Shown: positions 35,853-45,947 of the stretch, piece by piece | How the letters are laid out: every line of letters starts with the position of its first letter | Position numbering within the stretch: the first letter of the stretch is position 1 | Origin: Thorsellia kenyensis | GTDB lineage: Bacteria > Pseudomonadota > Gammaproteobacteria > Enterobacterales > Thorselliaceae | Direction: 5' to 3' | Length of the DNA: 64,000 nt | Assembly (NCBI RefSeq): GCF_042432445.1 | Contig: NZ_JBHLXE010000016.1 | Location: 80,012 to 144,011, forward strand | Position numbers and translations under genes: made by a program | The notes under the pieces: generated by a model | The model's database searches: none | What the model saw: only the letters and a program-made list of their open reading frames with translations | What the model was told of the DNA's origin: nothing

Positions 35853-37316
35853 CTAACCCATTCTGTAATTTGGTGATTCTTTGGTAATGGTTACGTCATG
35901 TACATGACTTTCTTGGATGCCAGCACCACTGATTCTGACAAATTGCGCTTTCGTTCTTAATTCATCAATCGTTGCACATCCAGTGAGCCCCATACAAGAG
36001 CGCAGCCCCCCCATTTGCTGATGGATGATCGCTTTTAGGTATCCTTTATAAGGGACCCGACCTTCAATTCCTTCTGGAACCAATTTATCAGCCGCATTAT
36101 CAGTTTGGAAATACCTATCTGATGATCCTTTAGACATTGCTCCTAATGATCCCATGCCACGATAAGATTTAAATGAACGACCTTGATAAAGTTCAATCTC
36201 ACCAGGTGCTTCATCAGTTCCAGCAAATAAAGATCCCACCATAACACAAGATGCACCTGCAGCTAGAGCTTTAGCGATATCCCCTGAGAAACGTATACCT
36301 CCATCAGCAATCACTGGAATATTACGTTCTTTTAGTGCTTCAGCGGCATCTGCGATAGCCGTAATTTGTGGTACTCCTACACCTGTTACGATACGAGTTG
36401 TACAAATAGATCCTGGACCAATCCCTACTTTAACAGCGCTTGCTCCTGCATCTGCAATTGCAATTGCACCTTCAGCAGTTGCGACATTTCCGCCGATAAT
36501 TGCCAAATCGGGATATTTAGCGCGTGTTGCTCTAATTCTTTGTAGTACTCCTTCGGAATGACCATGTGACGAGTCTATCAAAAGGACATCAACCCCTGCA
36601 TTGACTAAAGCTTCAATTCGCTCTTCATTGCCTTCACCAGCACCTACGGCAGCTCCTACTCTTAAACGGCCTAGCTCATCTTTACATGCATTAGGTTTTT
36701 GTTCTGCTTTTTGGAAATCTTTAACAGTGATCATACCTAAAAGATGATACTCATCATCTATGACCAGGGCTTTTTCTACACGACGTTCATGCATTTTTTG
36801 GAATATTTCATCACGAGAAGCATTCTCTTTGACAGTGACTAACCGGTCTTTAGGAGTCATTACTGCTGTAACAGGTTGATTTAAATCAACAACAAAGCGT
36901 ACATCCCTACCGGTTATTATTCCAATCAGCTGATTATTTTCATCAACTACGGGATATCCTGCAAAGCCATTTTTTTCAGTTAAGGCTTTAACTTCTTGCA
37001 AGGTAGTTTTTGGAGAAACAGTTTGAGGAGAAGTAACAACACCACTTTCATAACGTTTAACTTTTTGTACTTCTAACGCTTGGCGTTCAATGGACATATT
37101 TTTATGGATAAAACCAATTCCCCCTTCTTGTGCAAGGGCGATTGCTAAAGCAGATTCAGTCACAGTATCCATAGCAGCTGACAATAAAGGAATACTGAGT
37201 TGAATTGTTGACGTAAGGGAAGTTGATAGATTTGCAGTATTTGGAAGAACAGTCGAATGCGCAGGCACTAACAGAACATCATCGAAAGTGAGCGCTTCTT
37301 TTATGATTCGAAGCAT
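35853..37316 (-). CDS. guaB: inosine-5'-monophosphate dehydrogenase
   Basis: GuaB oxidises IMP to XMP with NAD+, committing purines to guanine nucleotides. I use the ATG at 37316 (MLRIIKEALTFDDVLLVPAH), giving 487 residues as in E. coli; 13 in-frame codons upstream lack homology. Two CBS domains interrupt the barrel at about residues 90-200. The catalytic cysteine is in GPGSICTTRIVTG and the flap residues in RGMGSLGAM. It is the first gene of the guaBA pair. Confidence 0.97.
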   Translation of the reverse strand: MLRIIKEALTFDDVLLVPAHSTVLPNTANLSTSLTSTIQLSIPLLSAAMDTVTESALAIALAQEGGIGFIHKNMSIERQALEVQKVKRYESGVVTSPQTVSPKTTLQEVKALTEKNGFAGYPVVDENNQLIGIITGRDVRFVVDLNQPVTAVMTPKDRLVTVKENASRDEIFQKMHERRVEKALVIDDEYHLLGMITVKDFQKAEQKPNACKDELGRLRVGAAVGAGEGNEERIEALVNAGVDVLLIDSSHGHSEGVLQRIRATRAKYPDLAIIGGNVATAEGAIAIADAGASAVKVGIGPGSICTTRIVTGVGVPQITAIADAAEALKERNIPVIADGGIRFSGDIAKALAAGASCVMVGSLFAGTDEAPGEIELYQGRSFKSYRGMGSLGAMSKGSSDRYFQTDNAADKLVPEGIEGRVPYKGYLKAIIHQQMGGLRSCMGLTGCATIDELRTKAQFVRISGAGIQESHVHDVTITKESPNYRMG

Positions 37317-37722
37317 AGCAATATTACCTAAATTAAGAGAGGAAAAATAAGTCATGACATCGAGTGATCTAAGAACTAAATGAAAACATCAATACGAGTC
37401 ACTATGTAATACTAGAAAATATTGCCGAGAGATTTTACAGCAAAATCTTCTTTTGCTCCACATTTTTATTTGTTTTTTTATTTTTTTATTTATCACACTG
37501 AAATTAATAAGTATTTTAATTTGATCATGTGCAAACATAGATATTACATTAGCCATTATTTGGTAAGACTTAAAAATTACAAAATTCAGGAAAAAATTCT
37601 TGAATTATAGTCCTTTTTACTTTAATCTAAATGAGAATTATTCTCATAGTGAGAATGTGTTTCATTCACATAACTCTTTTATCTACAACTTTGCAATGAT
37701 AACCCCAAGGAATCTACCCAAT
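37317..37722. other. divergent regulatory region between guaB and the iron-binding protein gene
   Basis: Non-coding; it contains the Fur-type palindrome at 37632-37646 and must hold the guaB promoter. I found no PurR-type operator. Nothing else is recognised. Confidence 0.5.
37632..37660 (+). promoter_or_regulatory. Fur-type operator upstream of the iron-binding protein gene
   Basis: TGAGAATTATTCTCA (37632-37646) is a perfect 7-1-7 inverted repeat of the Fur type. A second TGAGAAT follows at 37650-37656 and could form an overlapping box with GTTTCA. It lies 77-91 bases before the start codon, consistent with repression by Fur-Fe(II). Confidence 0.75.
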
Positions 37723-38766
37723 ATGGCAAATTTCAAAAAAATGGCTTGTTTCAAAAAAGCGTCAATAGCTGCATCGATTTTATTACTATCACAGCAAGTA
37801 TTTGCTGGTGATTCAGTGACTATTTACACAACAAGAGAACCTAAGTTAATTGAGCCTATTCTTGAGAGTTTTACTGAACAAAGTGGCATTAAAGTAAACT
37901 CCATCTTTGTCAAAGAGGGTTTATTAGAAAGAGTTAAAGCTGAGGGCACTACGTCACCTGCTGATATTTTAATGACTGTTGATATTGGAAATTTAGTAGA
38001 TCTAGTTGAAGCTGGACTAACCCAACCTATTGATTCAGAAGAATTAAAAAAACATATTCCTGAAAACTTGCGCGACCCTAATGGTAACTGGTTTGCTTTA
38101 TCTTTACGTGACAGAGTACTTTACGCTGCTAGTGATATGTCTATAGACTCTTTTAGTTATGAAGATTTAGCTAAGCCTGAATTTAAAGGTCGTGTCTGTA
38201 TTCGTTCTGGTCAACATCCTTATAATATTGGTCTAATCGCAGCAATGATTGAACATAACGGTCCAGAAAAAACTGAGCAATGGCTAAGAGATGTAAAAAA
38301 TAATCTTGCACGTAAAGCCACTGGTGGGGACAGAGATGTTGCTCGTGATATTTTAGGTGGGATCTGTGACTTAGGGTTAGCGAATGCTTACTACGTCGGA
38401 AAAATGAAAAACGCTGATGCAGGATCAGAAGAACGTCAATGGGGTGATGCCATTAAAGTGATTCGCCCGAGTTTTAGCCAATCACCTAATCAAGGGACCC
38501 ATGTCAACATCAGTGGTGCGGGTATTGCGCTTAATGCAAAAGAGAAAGAAAATGCAATCAAATTAATGGAGTACCTGGTTTCAGAAAAAGCACAGTCTTT
38601 GTATGCTAAATCAAATTATGAATACCCTGTAAGAAAAGGTGTGGAGCTTGACCCTATCGTGGCAAGTTTTGGTCAACTCAATATTGATGCAATCTCTCTT
38701 ACTGATATAGCAAAACATCGTGAAGAAGCCAGTAAACTAGTTGATAAAGTAGGATTTGACAACTGA
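37723..38766 (+). CDS. fbpA: Fe(III) ABC transporter, periplasmic iron-binding protein
   Basis: The protein captures ferric iron in the periplasm for an ABC importer. From the ATG at 37723 it has 347 residues. A signal peptide (ASIAASILLLSQQVFA) ends near residue 27 and the mature protein begins GDSVTIYTTREPKL. The fold is that of the FutA/FbpA group (class II periplasmic binding protein), with GNWFALSLRDRVLYAA and the paired-tyrosine segment LANAYYVGKM typical of iron ligation. An AAGGA site lies about 12 bases before the start. No permease or ATPase gene follows; the next gene is convergent. Regulation by Fur is supported by the upstream palindrome. Confidence 0.88.
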   Translation: MANFKKMACFKKASIAASILLLSQQVFAGDSVTIYTTREPKLIEPILESFTEQSGIKVNSIFVKEGLLERVKAEGTTSPADILMTVDIGNLVDLVEAGLTQPIDSEELKKHIPENLRDPNGNWFALSLRDRVLYAASDMSIDSFSYEDLAKPEFKGRVCIRSGQHPYNIGLIAAMIEHNGPEKTEQWLRDVKNNLARKATGGDRDVARDILGGICDLGLANAYYVGKMKNADAGSEERQWGDAIKVIRPSFSQSPNQGTHVNISGAGIALNAKEKENAIKLMEYLVSEKAQSLYAKSNYEYPVRKGVELDPIVASFGQLNIDAISLTDIAKHREEASKLVDKVGFDN

Positions 38767-38858
38767 TTTGATGGAGATCAACGATGTCTCAGTAGCTTTA
38801 AGTTAGCTAACATTTAAGTTACTGATTTCCATTTTAAGATTTATCTCCTCATTTTCTT

Positions 38859-38886
38859 GGGCTCTAAAATTTATTGAGCCCTTTAT
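38859..38886 (+). terminator. terminator after the iron-binding protein gene
   Basis: The GGGCTC / GAGCCC stem with an 11-base loop is followed by TTTATC. It lies 93 bases beyond the stop. Confidence 0.55.
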
Positions 38887-39082
38887 CTATTTATTATGTT
38901 TAGCTCCGGCCATTTATTCAGTACTGCTTTAGTATCAGAGCTGCATATAATCTTATGTGATGCATATCTACTGTGACACATATAGCCTAAGTTTGAGTGA
39001 GTAATCTCACTCATTTTTTTCACTTTATATACCTAATGGCAATCACGATGCAGGTTTTGCTGATACTGAACGCTCACAGCAT

Positions 39083-39124
39083 GGGCATTAGGATGATATC
39101 CGCTCATGCAACTTGAAGTAACTT
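39083..39124. repeat. dispersed repeat, copy 2
   Basis: GGGCATTAG (39083-39091), 18 bases, then AACTTGAAGTAACTT (39110-39124): the same order and spacing as 6736-6777. About half the spacer bases also match. Confidence 0.5.
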
Positions 39125-39148
39125 TAGTATATGGCTATCTGTATTGTT

Positions 39149-41119
39149 TTAGTACATCATTTGCCATTCATCCTCAGTCAATATATGAGGATTAGTAGGT
39201 ATATTTAGCCCTTGTTTAGTTAGGATATATTGATAGTAAAAATCAAACGCTAATACATTTTTAACATATTGTCGAGTTTCTGGATAAGAAATCGCTTCAA
39301 TAAATTGGACACTATCCACTTGGCTTTGAGTGCGGTTAAGCCAAAAAGCTACTCTTGCTTTACCTGCATTATAAGCGGCTGTTGCAAAAATACGGTTATT
39401 ATCATAATCAAGCAAACGATCATTTAGGTAATTCACCCCAATTTGAATATTCATTAAGGGGTTAAGAAGATCTTTATCTGATTGATAATTCAATATATCG
39501 TGCTCTTTTGCCACTTGCTTTGCTGTTGCTGGCATAACCTGCATTAATCCTTTAGCTCCTGCAGGAGATATAACATCGAATGACCATGCACTTTCTTGTC
39601 TAGCAATCGCGAGTGCATAACTGAGTGTGACTTCTTTAGTGTTTACATGCTGTTTAAAAGTATCAAGGTAAGCAGTTGGAAACCTCAGTTCAATAGAATC
39701 CCAAAGTTTACCGTCAATAGTTGCGCTAACTGCAAGCTCAGCCCACCCCCTATCTATAGCATATTGTGCCAGTCCTATTTGCCCTGTTTTATCTGTATTG
39801 AGTGTTCCAAATCGCCACTCCCTTCTCGCAGGTCCTAACTGACCAAGCGCCATAAATTCTGAAACTCGCTCAATGATTTTTTTATCATGTGCAGAAAGGA
39901 CAACCTTGTTAGTTTGAGGTACTTTCAACTCATAAGGCACATTTAGAGTCTGAGCAGCTACCATAGGGTAAAAACCTCTACCATCTATTAGCTTCAATAA
40001 CAGTTCATTCGCTTGTTCAGTTTTATCGTCTTTTAATAGAAGTCTTGCTTGCCAATACATCCATGTATCTTCTTGTTTAGCTTCTTGGGAAAGCTGTTCA
40101 ATACCTAAACGGATTGTGTCCCAATCATTTTCCCTTAGTGCAATCCGGATACGATAAGCAATCAATTCATCATTGTTTGTTTTTTGAAATAAATCCTCTC
40201 TTAACGCACGTTCCTCTTTTGAAGGATTGTTGAGAAAAAGAAGTTGTTTTAAAAGAATATCGCTAAGTAATTTCCTTTGATCGTCATTAAGCGCCTGTGC
40301 TTTTGCAAAACTATCCTGTAACGCTATTGCTGAGCTCAGATAATACTTTGCATGATATGTGAATGCATGCAAGGCAATTTTTTGCGTAACTTTTGTGAAC
40401 GGTTTGTCTATCAATGGCATAATATCCTTTGAATTTTTTAGCCATGCCAAAAGCGCACTTTCTTGCTCTCGAATTTCAGGAGATAACTGCTTTACTAAAT
40501 AATTGGCTAATTGCATATTGTTTCCATTAATAGCTAAAACTGCTCTTTCTAAAAGCGCATTGTCTTTATCTACTTGCGTTAAGTAATATTCAACAATGCT
40601 ATCACAACGTTTAGGTAAACTCCTCTCACTAAGCCACAGAGTTGATAATGTTTTAAGATCAATATTGATACCATTATTCAATGCGCTTTGGTGTAAGATA
40701 CATTGATTTTCAATTGATAAAGCGTCATAGCTCATTTCAATGCTTGTTCGGAGTAATTCAATAGAAGTCCACGCATCTGTAACAGCCCATTTTTGTAAAA
40801 AAGAGGCAATTAAACTTTCATTTACAGCAGATTTGGGCTCTGTTTGAATAAAATGAATGACTTCTTCTACAGAAATATCTTCTAGATGTTCGAGCATTAA
40901 CCGATATTCTGCATACCTATGAAGCGGATACCCCTTAAGGCCAATGAGCTCAGTTTGGTTTTCTTTGAGCGAAGTTGTGGTCAAATTGGCTAAAAAATGT
41001 TGATAAATCTCTCTTTGTAAAACTGAAGCAAAAACAGAAGTTGAATTCAAGGTGAAATATAAAAGAAAGCCAATTAAGATAAAAGATAAATTATAAGAGG
41101 AGTTTTTTTTAAAAAGCAC
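39149..41119 (-). CDS. slt: soluble lytic murein transglycosylase
   Basis: Slt70 is a periplasmic enzyme that cleaves peptidoglycan to 1,6-anhydro products. The 656 residues begin with a signal peptide (hydrophobic LSFILIGFLLYFTLN, cleavage near VFA). A long helical superhelix (U and L domains) covers most of the length. The C-terminal lysozyme-like domain carries the catalytic Glu in AIARQESAWSFD, then GAKGLMQVMPATAKQ and ATAAYNAGKARV. The domain order and length equal E. coli Slt. It lies downstream of hemXY on the same strand, separated by 165 bases with a hairpin. Confidence 0.95.
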   Translation of the reverse strand: MLFKKNSSYNLSFILIGFLLYFTLNSTSVFASVLQREIYQHFLANLTTTSLKENQTELIGLKGYPLHRYAEYRLMLEHLEDISVEEVIHFIQTEPKSAVNESLIASFLQKWAVTDAWTSIELLRTSIEMSYDALSIENQCILHQSALNNGINIDLKTLSTLWLSERSLPKRCDSIVEYYLTQVDKDNALLERAVLAINGNNMQLANYLVKQLSPEIREQESALLAWLKNSKDIMPLIDKPFTKVTQKIALHAFTYHAKYYLSSAIALQDSFAKAQALNDDQRKLLSDILLKQLLFLNNPSKEERALREDLFQKTNNDELIAYRIRIALRENDWDTIRLGIEQLSQEAKQEDTWMYWQARLLLKDDKTEQANELLLKLIDGRGFYPMVAAQTLNVPYELKVPQTNKVVLSAHDKKIIERVSEFMALGQLGPARREWRFGTLNTDKTGQIGLAQYAIDRGWAELAVSATIDGKLWDSIELRFPTAYLDTFKQHVNTKEVTLSYALAIARQESAWSFDVISPAGAKGLMQVMPATAKQVAKEHDILNYQSDKDLLNPLMNIQIGVNYLNDRLLDYDNNRIFATAAYNAGKARVAFWLNRTQSQVDSVQFIEAISYPETRQYVKNVLAFDFYYQYILTKQGLNIPTNPHILTEDEWQMMY

Positions 41120-41152
41120 AGGAGTATCTCAACCTTTGGGTTAATAATTATC

Positions 41153-41187
41153 CTTACTCCCTCTCATTTAATCTCAAAGGGAGTAAG
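41153..41187. terminator. hairpin between hemY and slt
   Basis: Perfect 10-base arms CTTACTCCCT / AGGGAGTAAG with a 15-base loop. Neither side has a T-run, so it may be an mRNA-stability or processing structure rather than a terminator. Confidence 0.4.
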
Positions 41188-41284
41188 ATCAATCGACTCT
41201 TTTGTCAGCTGTAAATTGGATTAAAGACAGATCATTCAAAACAAGCTTTATAATTTGAGTTTCACCTCTGTCTTAAAATTTTTA

Positions 41285-42325
41285 TTAGATGGATTTATTC
41301 TCAATTTTATAAGAGATAAATAACTTAGCCTGATTGACAGTGTCAATATCGCTTAATTTATTTTCCCATTTTTTTAGACGTTTATTCATAGACTGCCAGT
41401 CAAGCGAATCAAAACGTTCTAGTAATCTTAATAATTCAGAGGAAATATGCTGCTTGATAAAAATTTGATAATACTCAGTCGCCTTTCCTATATCTCCCTC
41501 ATTCAAGAATGTTTCAACAAGAATAGATTGGATTAAAGCATCTTTTTTGTCTATGCGAGGTAAAGATTCCCACCATTTGACTAGACCATCAACGCTTTCT
41601 TCTTTGATGATTCTTAGCATTAATCCATGGTAGCTCTCTTTTTTAAATTCTTCAATTTGAGTGTATGAATAGACCCCTTGCTTAGACAAAGTAGGCAGTA
41701 ATTGAATAAGTGCACTATAAGCCTTAGAGCCTAAATAAATTTGTGCAGACAGTTTAAGAACTTCTGGATGTATCGGTTTAGAGATTCGCAAACGTTCAAT
41801 TCTCACTGTTGCTGTATTAAAATCCCCTTTTTCAATCAGTAATCTAATCTGAGTTAAATCCAAGGCTAACTCATTATCAAATTGTCCTGCTGAAGCTAAG
41901 ACTAAATAGTGCTGACTACCATCAAAATTACCCTGTTTTTGGGCTATTTCAGCGGCTAATAGGTAATTTAACGCAGGGAATTGAGCATGCTTAGCTCCTT
42001 TAATTAAAGCTTTTTCAGCCAATTTTAAATCGCCTTCTAGAAATTTCATCAACGCAAGCTGAGTTTGATTTTCTGACGCTCTTTTTTTACGAGTAGAAAA
42101 CCAACCAGAAACACTTTTAGTTTTCAAAAAGACTCTTTTTAAGATCGCCATAATAAACCAATAAATCAACAATAACGCCAATAGCATAACGATAAGAACT
42201 GTTACAGTTGTCTCAATTTCATAGCCAGACATTTGTATAAACACAACACCCTGCTGCTCAATTAAAAACGGCCCTAATCCCAAAGCAACCAATCCAATAA
42301 TAAAGATTATAAGCAATTTAATCAT
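41285..42325 (-). CDS. hemY: HemY-like inner-membrane TPR protein
   Basis: HemY is an inner-membrane protein with two N-terminal membrane helices and a TPR-rich soluble part. It is encoded with haem genes in gammaproteobacteria, though its exact role is unclear. The 346 residues show hydrophobic segments at about 3-22 and 40-62 and the HemY_N-type GYEIETTV stretch between them. Helical repeats (LNYLLAAEIAQKQGNFDGSQ) follow. It is shorter than E. coli HemY (398), losing mostly C-terminal repeats. It starts 11 bases after hemX, so the two are translationally close. Confidence 0.87.
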   Translation of the reverse strand: MIKLLIIFIIGLVALGLGPFLIEQQGVVFIQMSGYEIETTVTVLIVMLLALLLIYWFIMAILKRVFLKTKSVSGWFSTRKKRASENQTQLALMKFLEGDLKLAEKALIKGAKHAQFPALNYLLAAEIAQKQGNFDGSQHYLVLASAGQFDNELALDLTQIRLLIEKGDFNTATVRIERLRISKPIHPEVLKLSAQIYLGSKAYSALIQLLPTLSKQGVYSYTQIEEFKKESYHGLMLRIIKEESVDGLVKWWESLPRIDKKDALIQSILVETFLNEGDIGKATEYYQIFIKQHISSELLRLLERFDSLDWQSMNKRLKKWENKLSDIDTVNQAKLFISYKIENKSI

Positions 42326-42336
42326 TATGACCGCCT

Positions 42337-44097
42337 TTATAAATTATTGTTTGAAGTGTCTAAAGGAGTTTTGGTATCGTCTTGGTACATTTTTTCAGCC
42401 AGTGAATCTCTAGTTATTGTGTCAGTATCAGAATTTCTATTAACGTCAGTTTTAGAAGTCTCTGCTGAATCAGAGTCACTTGAAGAACCTATGATAGGTC
42501 GATTATCCTCCTTAGGAAGAACCCACTTTAATACTCTTTCATTCACGAGCCGCTCTAAGGGTTCTCGAGAGACAAAGGAATTTGGGAGAGATAAAGTCAA
42601 TTGCTGAGCTTTAAGCGAGTTTAATTCCATCAGAAAATGCTGAGTCAGAGGATCTTCGCTATCAAAAAAATCGGTAACATTTAAAATAATGTCTTCAATC
42701 GTTTCTTTATAAACAGACGCTTGCTGTCTTGAAACAGATTGAGTCGCAAGAAATAGTCTTGCTCGAATATTTTCTTTTAGATATATGGCTTGTTCTGGGC
42801 TTAATATCACATTTCCTTGACTGTCCACTCGTCTGATCTTAATAAAATCCTGAGAAAAATCTTGCAGGCTAGCCAAAAAGTTCTGGCGCCAATCCCCTAC
42901 ATTTGCTGAAATTTCTGACATTTGTGCCTCAGATGTTGTTGGTCGCCTAAATTCAGGTTTAAGAACCAGCTTGTCAACACTTCTTGTAAGAGCGCTTAAT
43001 TTTGACACAATACCATCAACATCAGGAGGATTAATAGCAGCTAAGGTTGCTATATCAGAAGATATTGCCTCTCTGATTGGAACTAAACTACTATCATTCA
43101 TCTGCGCTAAGCTATTATCAGCGGTTTTTAAAAGCGTCATAGCCGTGAGGATATCTTTCTCAGCCCACAGACGTCTTGCCGCCATTTTTACGTAAAAGTC
43201 AGCTTGAGAAATTAACCAATCGGAATTATCTTGTGTAGCCAATCGGTTTACTTTTTGCTCTAAAGCCGCTAGCCTAGATTGTGCTGTTTCTTGTTCTAAA
43301 GAAAATGTTTTTAAAGCCTTTTGCTGAGATTCACTAAACAAATCCAATGATTGATTCATTTGGGTATTTAATAGCGTAATTTTATTGATTTCACTCTCTT
43401 TTTTATCTTGTTGTTGCACAAATTGATTTTGAAGAAGTGCTATTTCTTGTTGCAATTGAGTCTGATTGTTTTCAATATTTGCTAAGATAGCCGCTTTGTT
43501 TATCTCTGTTTGCTTTTGAAAATAGATAAAGTTGCCACCCACAGAAGCTGCAGCAATAACAATAGATAAAAGCGACAAATATAATGGACTTTTAGAAGTC
43601 TTATTCATAGGCGTTGAGTTCCTATCTAAATCATTTAAATTAACAAAATCTTTTTTAATGTTTTGGTTCCTAGATGTTTTATACTTTTCATTACCTGAAA
43701 ACATTGTGTTATCAAGTGTTGTATCATCGGATTTATCATCGTGAGTGAAGTCATCACTGTTCAGAGTTTTTTCAATATTAGAAGGAACTTGAGTGTTGTT
43801 GGAATCCATATGATCGCTATTTATCGTTTGCGTTGATATATTTTCTTTTTTAGATAATGTGATATCTTTAGAATCCATGGCATTTAAAGTCTCTTCAGCT
43901 TTACTATTGAATATTTGATTACTTTTATCATCAATCTCATCTCTTCTATCGACTTCTTTGCTATCTAATTGACTAGACGCTTCAGAATCTTTTGTATGTT
44001 CTTGAGAAATCTCAGAATGAGTATTATTCTCTATAGTACCTTGAGAGAGAAAATTCTGGTGTTCAGTATTTTCCAATTTTTCCTTATTATCTCCCAT
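42337..44097 (-). CDS. hemX: HemX-like inner-membrane protein
   Basis: HemX is often annotated as a uroporphyrinogen-III C-methyltransferase, but the family lacks SAM-binding motifs and its role is unproven. The ATG at 44097 gives 586 residues, clearly longer than E. coli HemX (393). The extra length is an N-terminal acidic, low-complexity cytosolic region of about 170 residues rich in Asp, Ser, Asn and Thr, and a polar C-terminal tail. A single membrane helix (about 175-195) and a coiled coil (about 200-270, Gln-rich) precede the conserved periplasmic domain. AAGGTGAG is a good ribosome site. The usual hemC and hemD are not upstream. Confidence 0.88.
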   Translation of the reverse strand: MGDNKEKLENTEHQNFLSQGTIENNTHSEISQEHTKDSEASSQLDSKEVDRRDEIDDKSNQIFNSKAEETLNAMDSKDITLSKKENISTQTINSDHMDSNNTQVPSNIEKTLNSDDFTHDDKSDDTTLDNTMFSGNEKYKTSRNQNIKKDFVNLNDLDRNSTPMNKTSKSPLYLSLLSIVIAAASVGGNFIYFQKQTEINKAAILANIENNQTQLQQEIALLQNQFVQQQDKKESEINKITLLNTQMNQSLDLFSESQQKALKTFSLEQETAQSRLAALEQKVNRLATQDNSDWLISQADFYVKMAARRLWAEKDILTAMTLLKTADNSLAQMNDSSLVPIREAISSDIATLAAINPPDVDGIVSKLSALTRSVDKLVLKPEFRRPTTSEAQMSEISANVGDWRQNFLASLQDFSQDFIKIRRVDSQGNVILSPEQAIYLKENIRARLFLATQSVSRQQASVYKETIEDIILNVTDFFDSEDPLTQHFLMELNSLKAQQLTLSLPNSFVSREPLERLVNERVLKWVLPKEDNRPIIGSSSDSDSAETSKTDVNRNSDTDTITRDSLAEKMYQDDTKTPLDTSNNNL

Positions 44098-44502
44098 CAC
44101 ACTCACCTTTGTTGTAAATACGCATTTAATAATTAACTTTATGTTCCTACCTTAGATTATCATTTTCAACACATAATAGAAATAGCGAATTTAGATTTGG
44201 ACTTGAATTTGCATTAATTTGGGGTCATTGAAGGTGCTTTTTCAGTTTAAGCTATCTTCTTCTGAATAAAAGATCTTGCTTATTCCAAAAGAATAATCAT
44301 ACGAAGAGTTGTATTCGGATGTTACTTTATGCATAAATGAAAAAAAGGTCTACCCAGCATCGTGACGGTTAACTCACTATATTAAATTCGACAATTGTGA
44401 ATAAGATCACGACAGTTTTTACCTTTCTGCTCTTAATTCAATTTATTATATAGACATTGAAGCAACTTAACTATATATACAAAAACTTAATTAAGGTCAC
44501 CG
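44098..44502. other. divergent regulatory region between hemX and nupG
   Basis: Non-coding and AT-rich. It holds the CRP-type site at 44394-44413. A TTGAAGCAACTT near 44456 resembles the tail of the dispersed repeat. No other gene or site is evident. Confidence 0.45.
44394..44413. promoter_or_regulatory. CRP-type site upstream of nupG
   Basis: TGTGAATAAGATCACG (44396-44411) has one perfect CRP half and one with a single mismatch at the last base, with the correct six-base spacer. It is centred about 100 bases before nupG. E. coli nupG is also CRP-activated. Confidence 0.7.
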
Positions 44503-45765
44503 ATGAATATCAAACTCAAACTTAAAGTCATTTTATTTTTACAATTCTTTGTCTGGGGAAGTTGGTTAATTAGTTTGGGCGGGTACATGTCTGCTACGTT
44601 GAATTTCAATGGACTTCAAATTGGCGCCGTTTATGGTTCGTTGGGACTTTCTTCATTATTAATGCCTAGTCTTCTAGGAATAGTCGCCGATAAGTGGATT
44701 CCAGCCAATAGGCTTTATATTTTTTGCCAGCTTTTTGGTGCCATAATGCTGGCTTTAGCCGCAACAGCAACAACACCTGGAGCCATGTTTCTGTTCATTT
44801 TACTCCACTGCTTAGCGTTTATGCCTACAATAGCTATGAGTAATGCAATAAGCTATTTTGCGCTCGAGAAAGAAGGATACGATGTTCTATCCACTTTTCC
44901 TAAAATTAGAATCTGGGGCACAATTGGATTTATTTTCGCCATGTGGACCATCAGTTTCCTTAAACTTGAATTAAGTCACAAACAATTACTTATCTCTTCA
45001 GGTGCTGCCGTACTTTTAAGCATTGTTGCTCTCATTCTACCTAAGATCCCTGTCGAAAAAGCACAAATAAATAAAGGGTTGGCTAGTTTATTGGGCTTAG
45101 ATGCCTTTAAACTTTTAAAACAACCAAAATTAGCTGTTTTTTTTATTTTTACTATTTTTCTTGGCGCAATTTTGCAGATCAATATTAATTTTTCAAGTGC
45201 ATTTATCCAAGATTTTAAACAGTACCCAGAGTATTCTGAAAGTTTCGTCGTGCTATACCCTTCTTTTTTATTATCATTGTCGCAAATAGCTGAAGTGTTT
45301 TTTATTTTATGTGTACCATTTTTTATGCGTAAATTTGGCATTAAATACGTGATGCTGATCAGTATGCTAGCATGGGGATTAAGATTTGGACTATTTGCAA
45401 TAGGTGATCCGAGTGTCATTGGTTCCCTCTTATTAGTACTTTCAATGGTCATTTATGGTTGTGCTTTTGATTTTTACAATATTTCAGGAGGTCTTTTTAT
45501 TGAAAAATCAGTACCCTCAAACATTAGAAATAGGGCACAAGGGCTATTTCTCACTATGAGTGGAGGTATAGGTGCTTATATGGGAGCGATTAGTAGTGGG
45601 TTAGTTGTCGACTTGTTTACTAACACTGATAACATCAAGGATTGGCAAGCAATATGGCTCACTTTTGCCGCGTATTCAGTTCTACTTGCACTGATTTTCT
45701 TTTTTGTCTTTAAAGAGAGTTCTAGTGAAGAATCTTCCTTGAATAAGCAAGCAAAAACAGCCTAA
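44503..45765 (+). CDS. nupG: nucleoside:H+ symporter, NupG family
   Basis: NupG is a 12-helix MFS permease importing purine and pyrimidine nucleosides with protons. The 420 residues follow E. coli NupG closely: LQFFVWGSWLISLGGYM at the start, LLGIVADKWIPANR, FPKIRIWGTIGFIFAMW around residue 133 and YGCAFDFYNISGG near residue 323. An AAGG ribosome site precedes the ATG. It complements the purine genes guaBA and the NCS2 permease in the window. Confidence 0.94.
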   Translation: MNIKLKLKVILFLQFFVWGSWLISLGGYMSATLNFNGLQIGAVYGSLGLSSLLMPSLLGIVADKWIPANRLYIFCQLFGAIMLALAATATTPGAMFLFILLHCLAFMPTIAMSNAISYFALEKEGYDVLSTFPKIRIWGTIGFIFAMWTISFLKLELSHKQLLISSGAAVLLSIVALILPKIPVEKAQINKGLASLLGLDAFKLLKQPKLAVFFIFTIFLGAILQININFSSAFIQDFKQYPEYSESFVVLYPSFLLSLSQIAEVFFILCVPFFMRKFGIKYVMLISMLAWGLRFGLFAIGDPSVIGSLLLVLSMVIYGCAFDFYNISGGLFIEKSVPSNIRNRAQGLFLTMSGGIGAYMGAISSGLVVDLFTNTDNIKDWQAIWLTFAAYSVLLALIFFFVFKESSSEESSLNKQAKTA

Positions 45766-45947
45766 ACTCATACGCAGCCCATTAACTTGAAGAAACTAAC
45801 TAACCACAATGGGCAGCTAAACAGCTTTTATTTTAATTACTCTTCTCTTGCCATTCACTTATTTGAAATTAAGCATTAGTGCAACCATGTGACAAGTTCA
45901 GAAATTAGCAAAAAAAGAGTTTTTATTTGTTAATTTAATATCTTGCT

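Larger units (their letters stand above)
38767..39148. other. intergenic region between convergent genes
   Basis: It contains the terminator at 38859-38886 and the dispersed repeat at 39083-39124; otherwise there is no gene or site. Confidence 0.5.
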
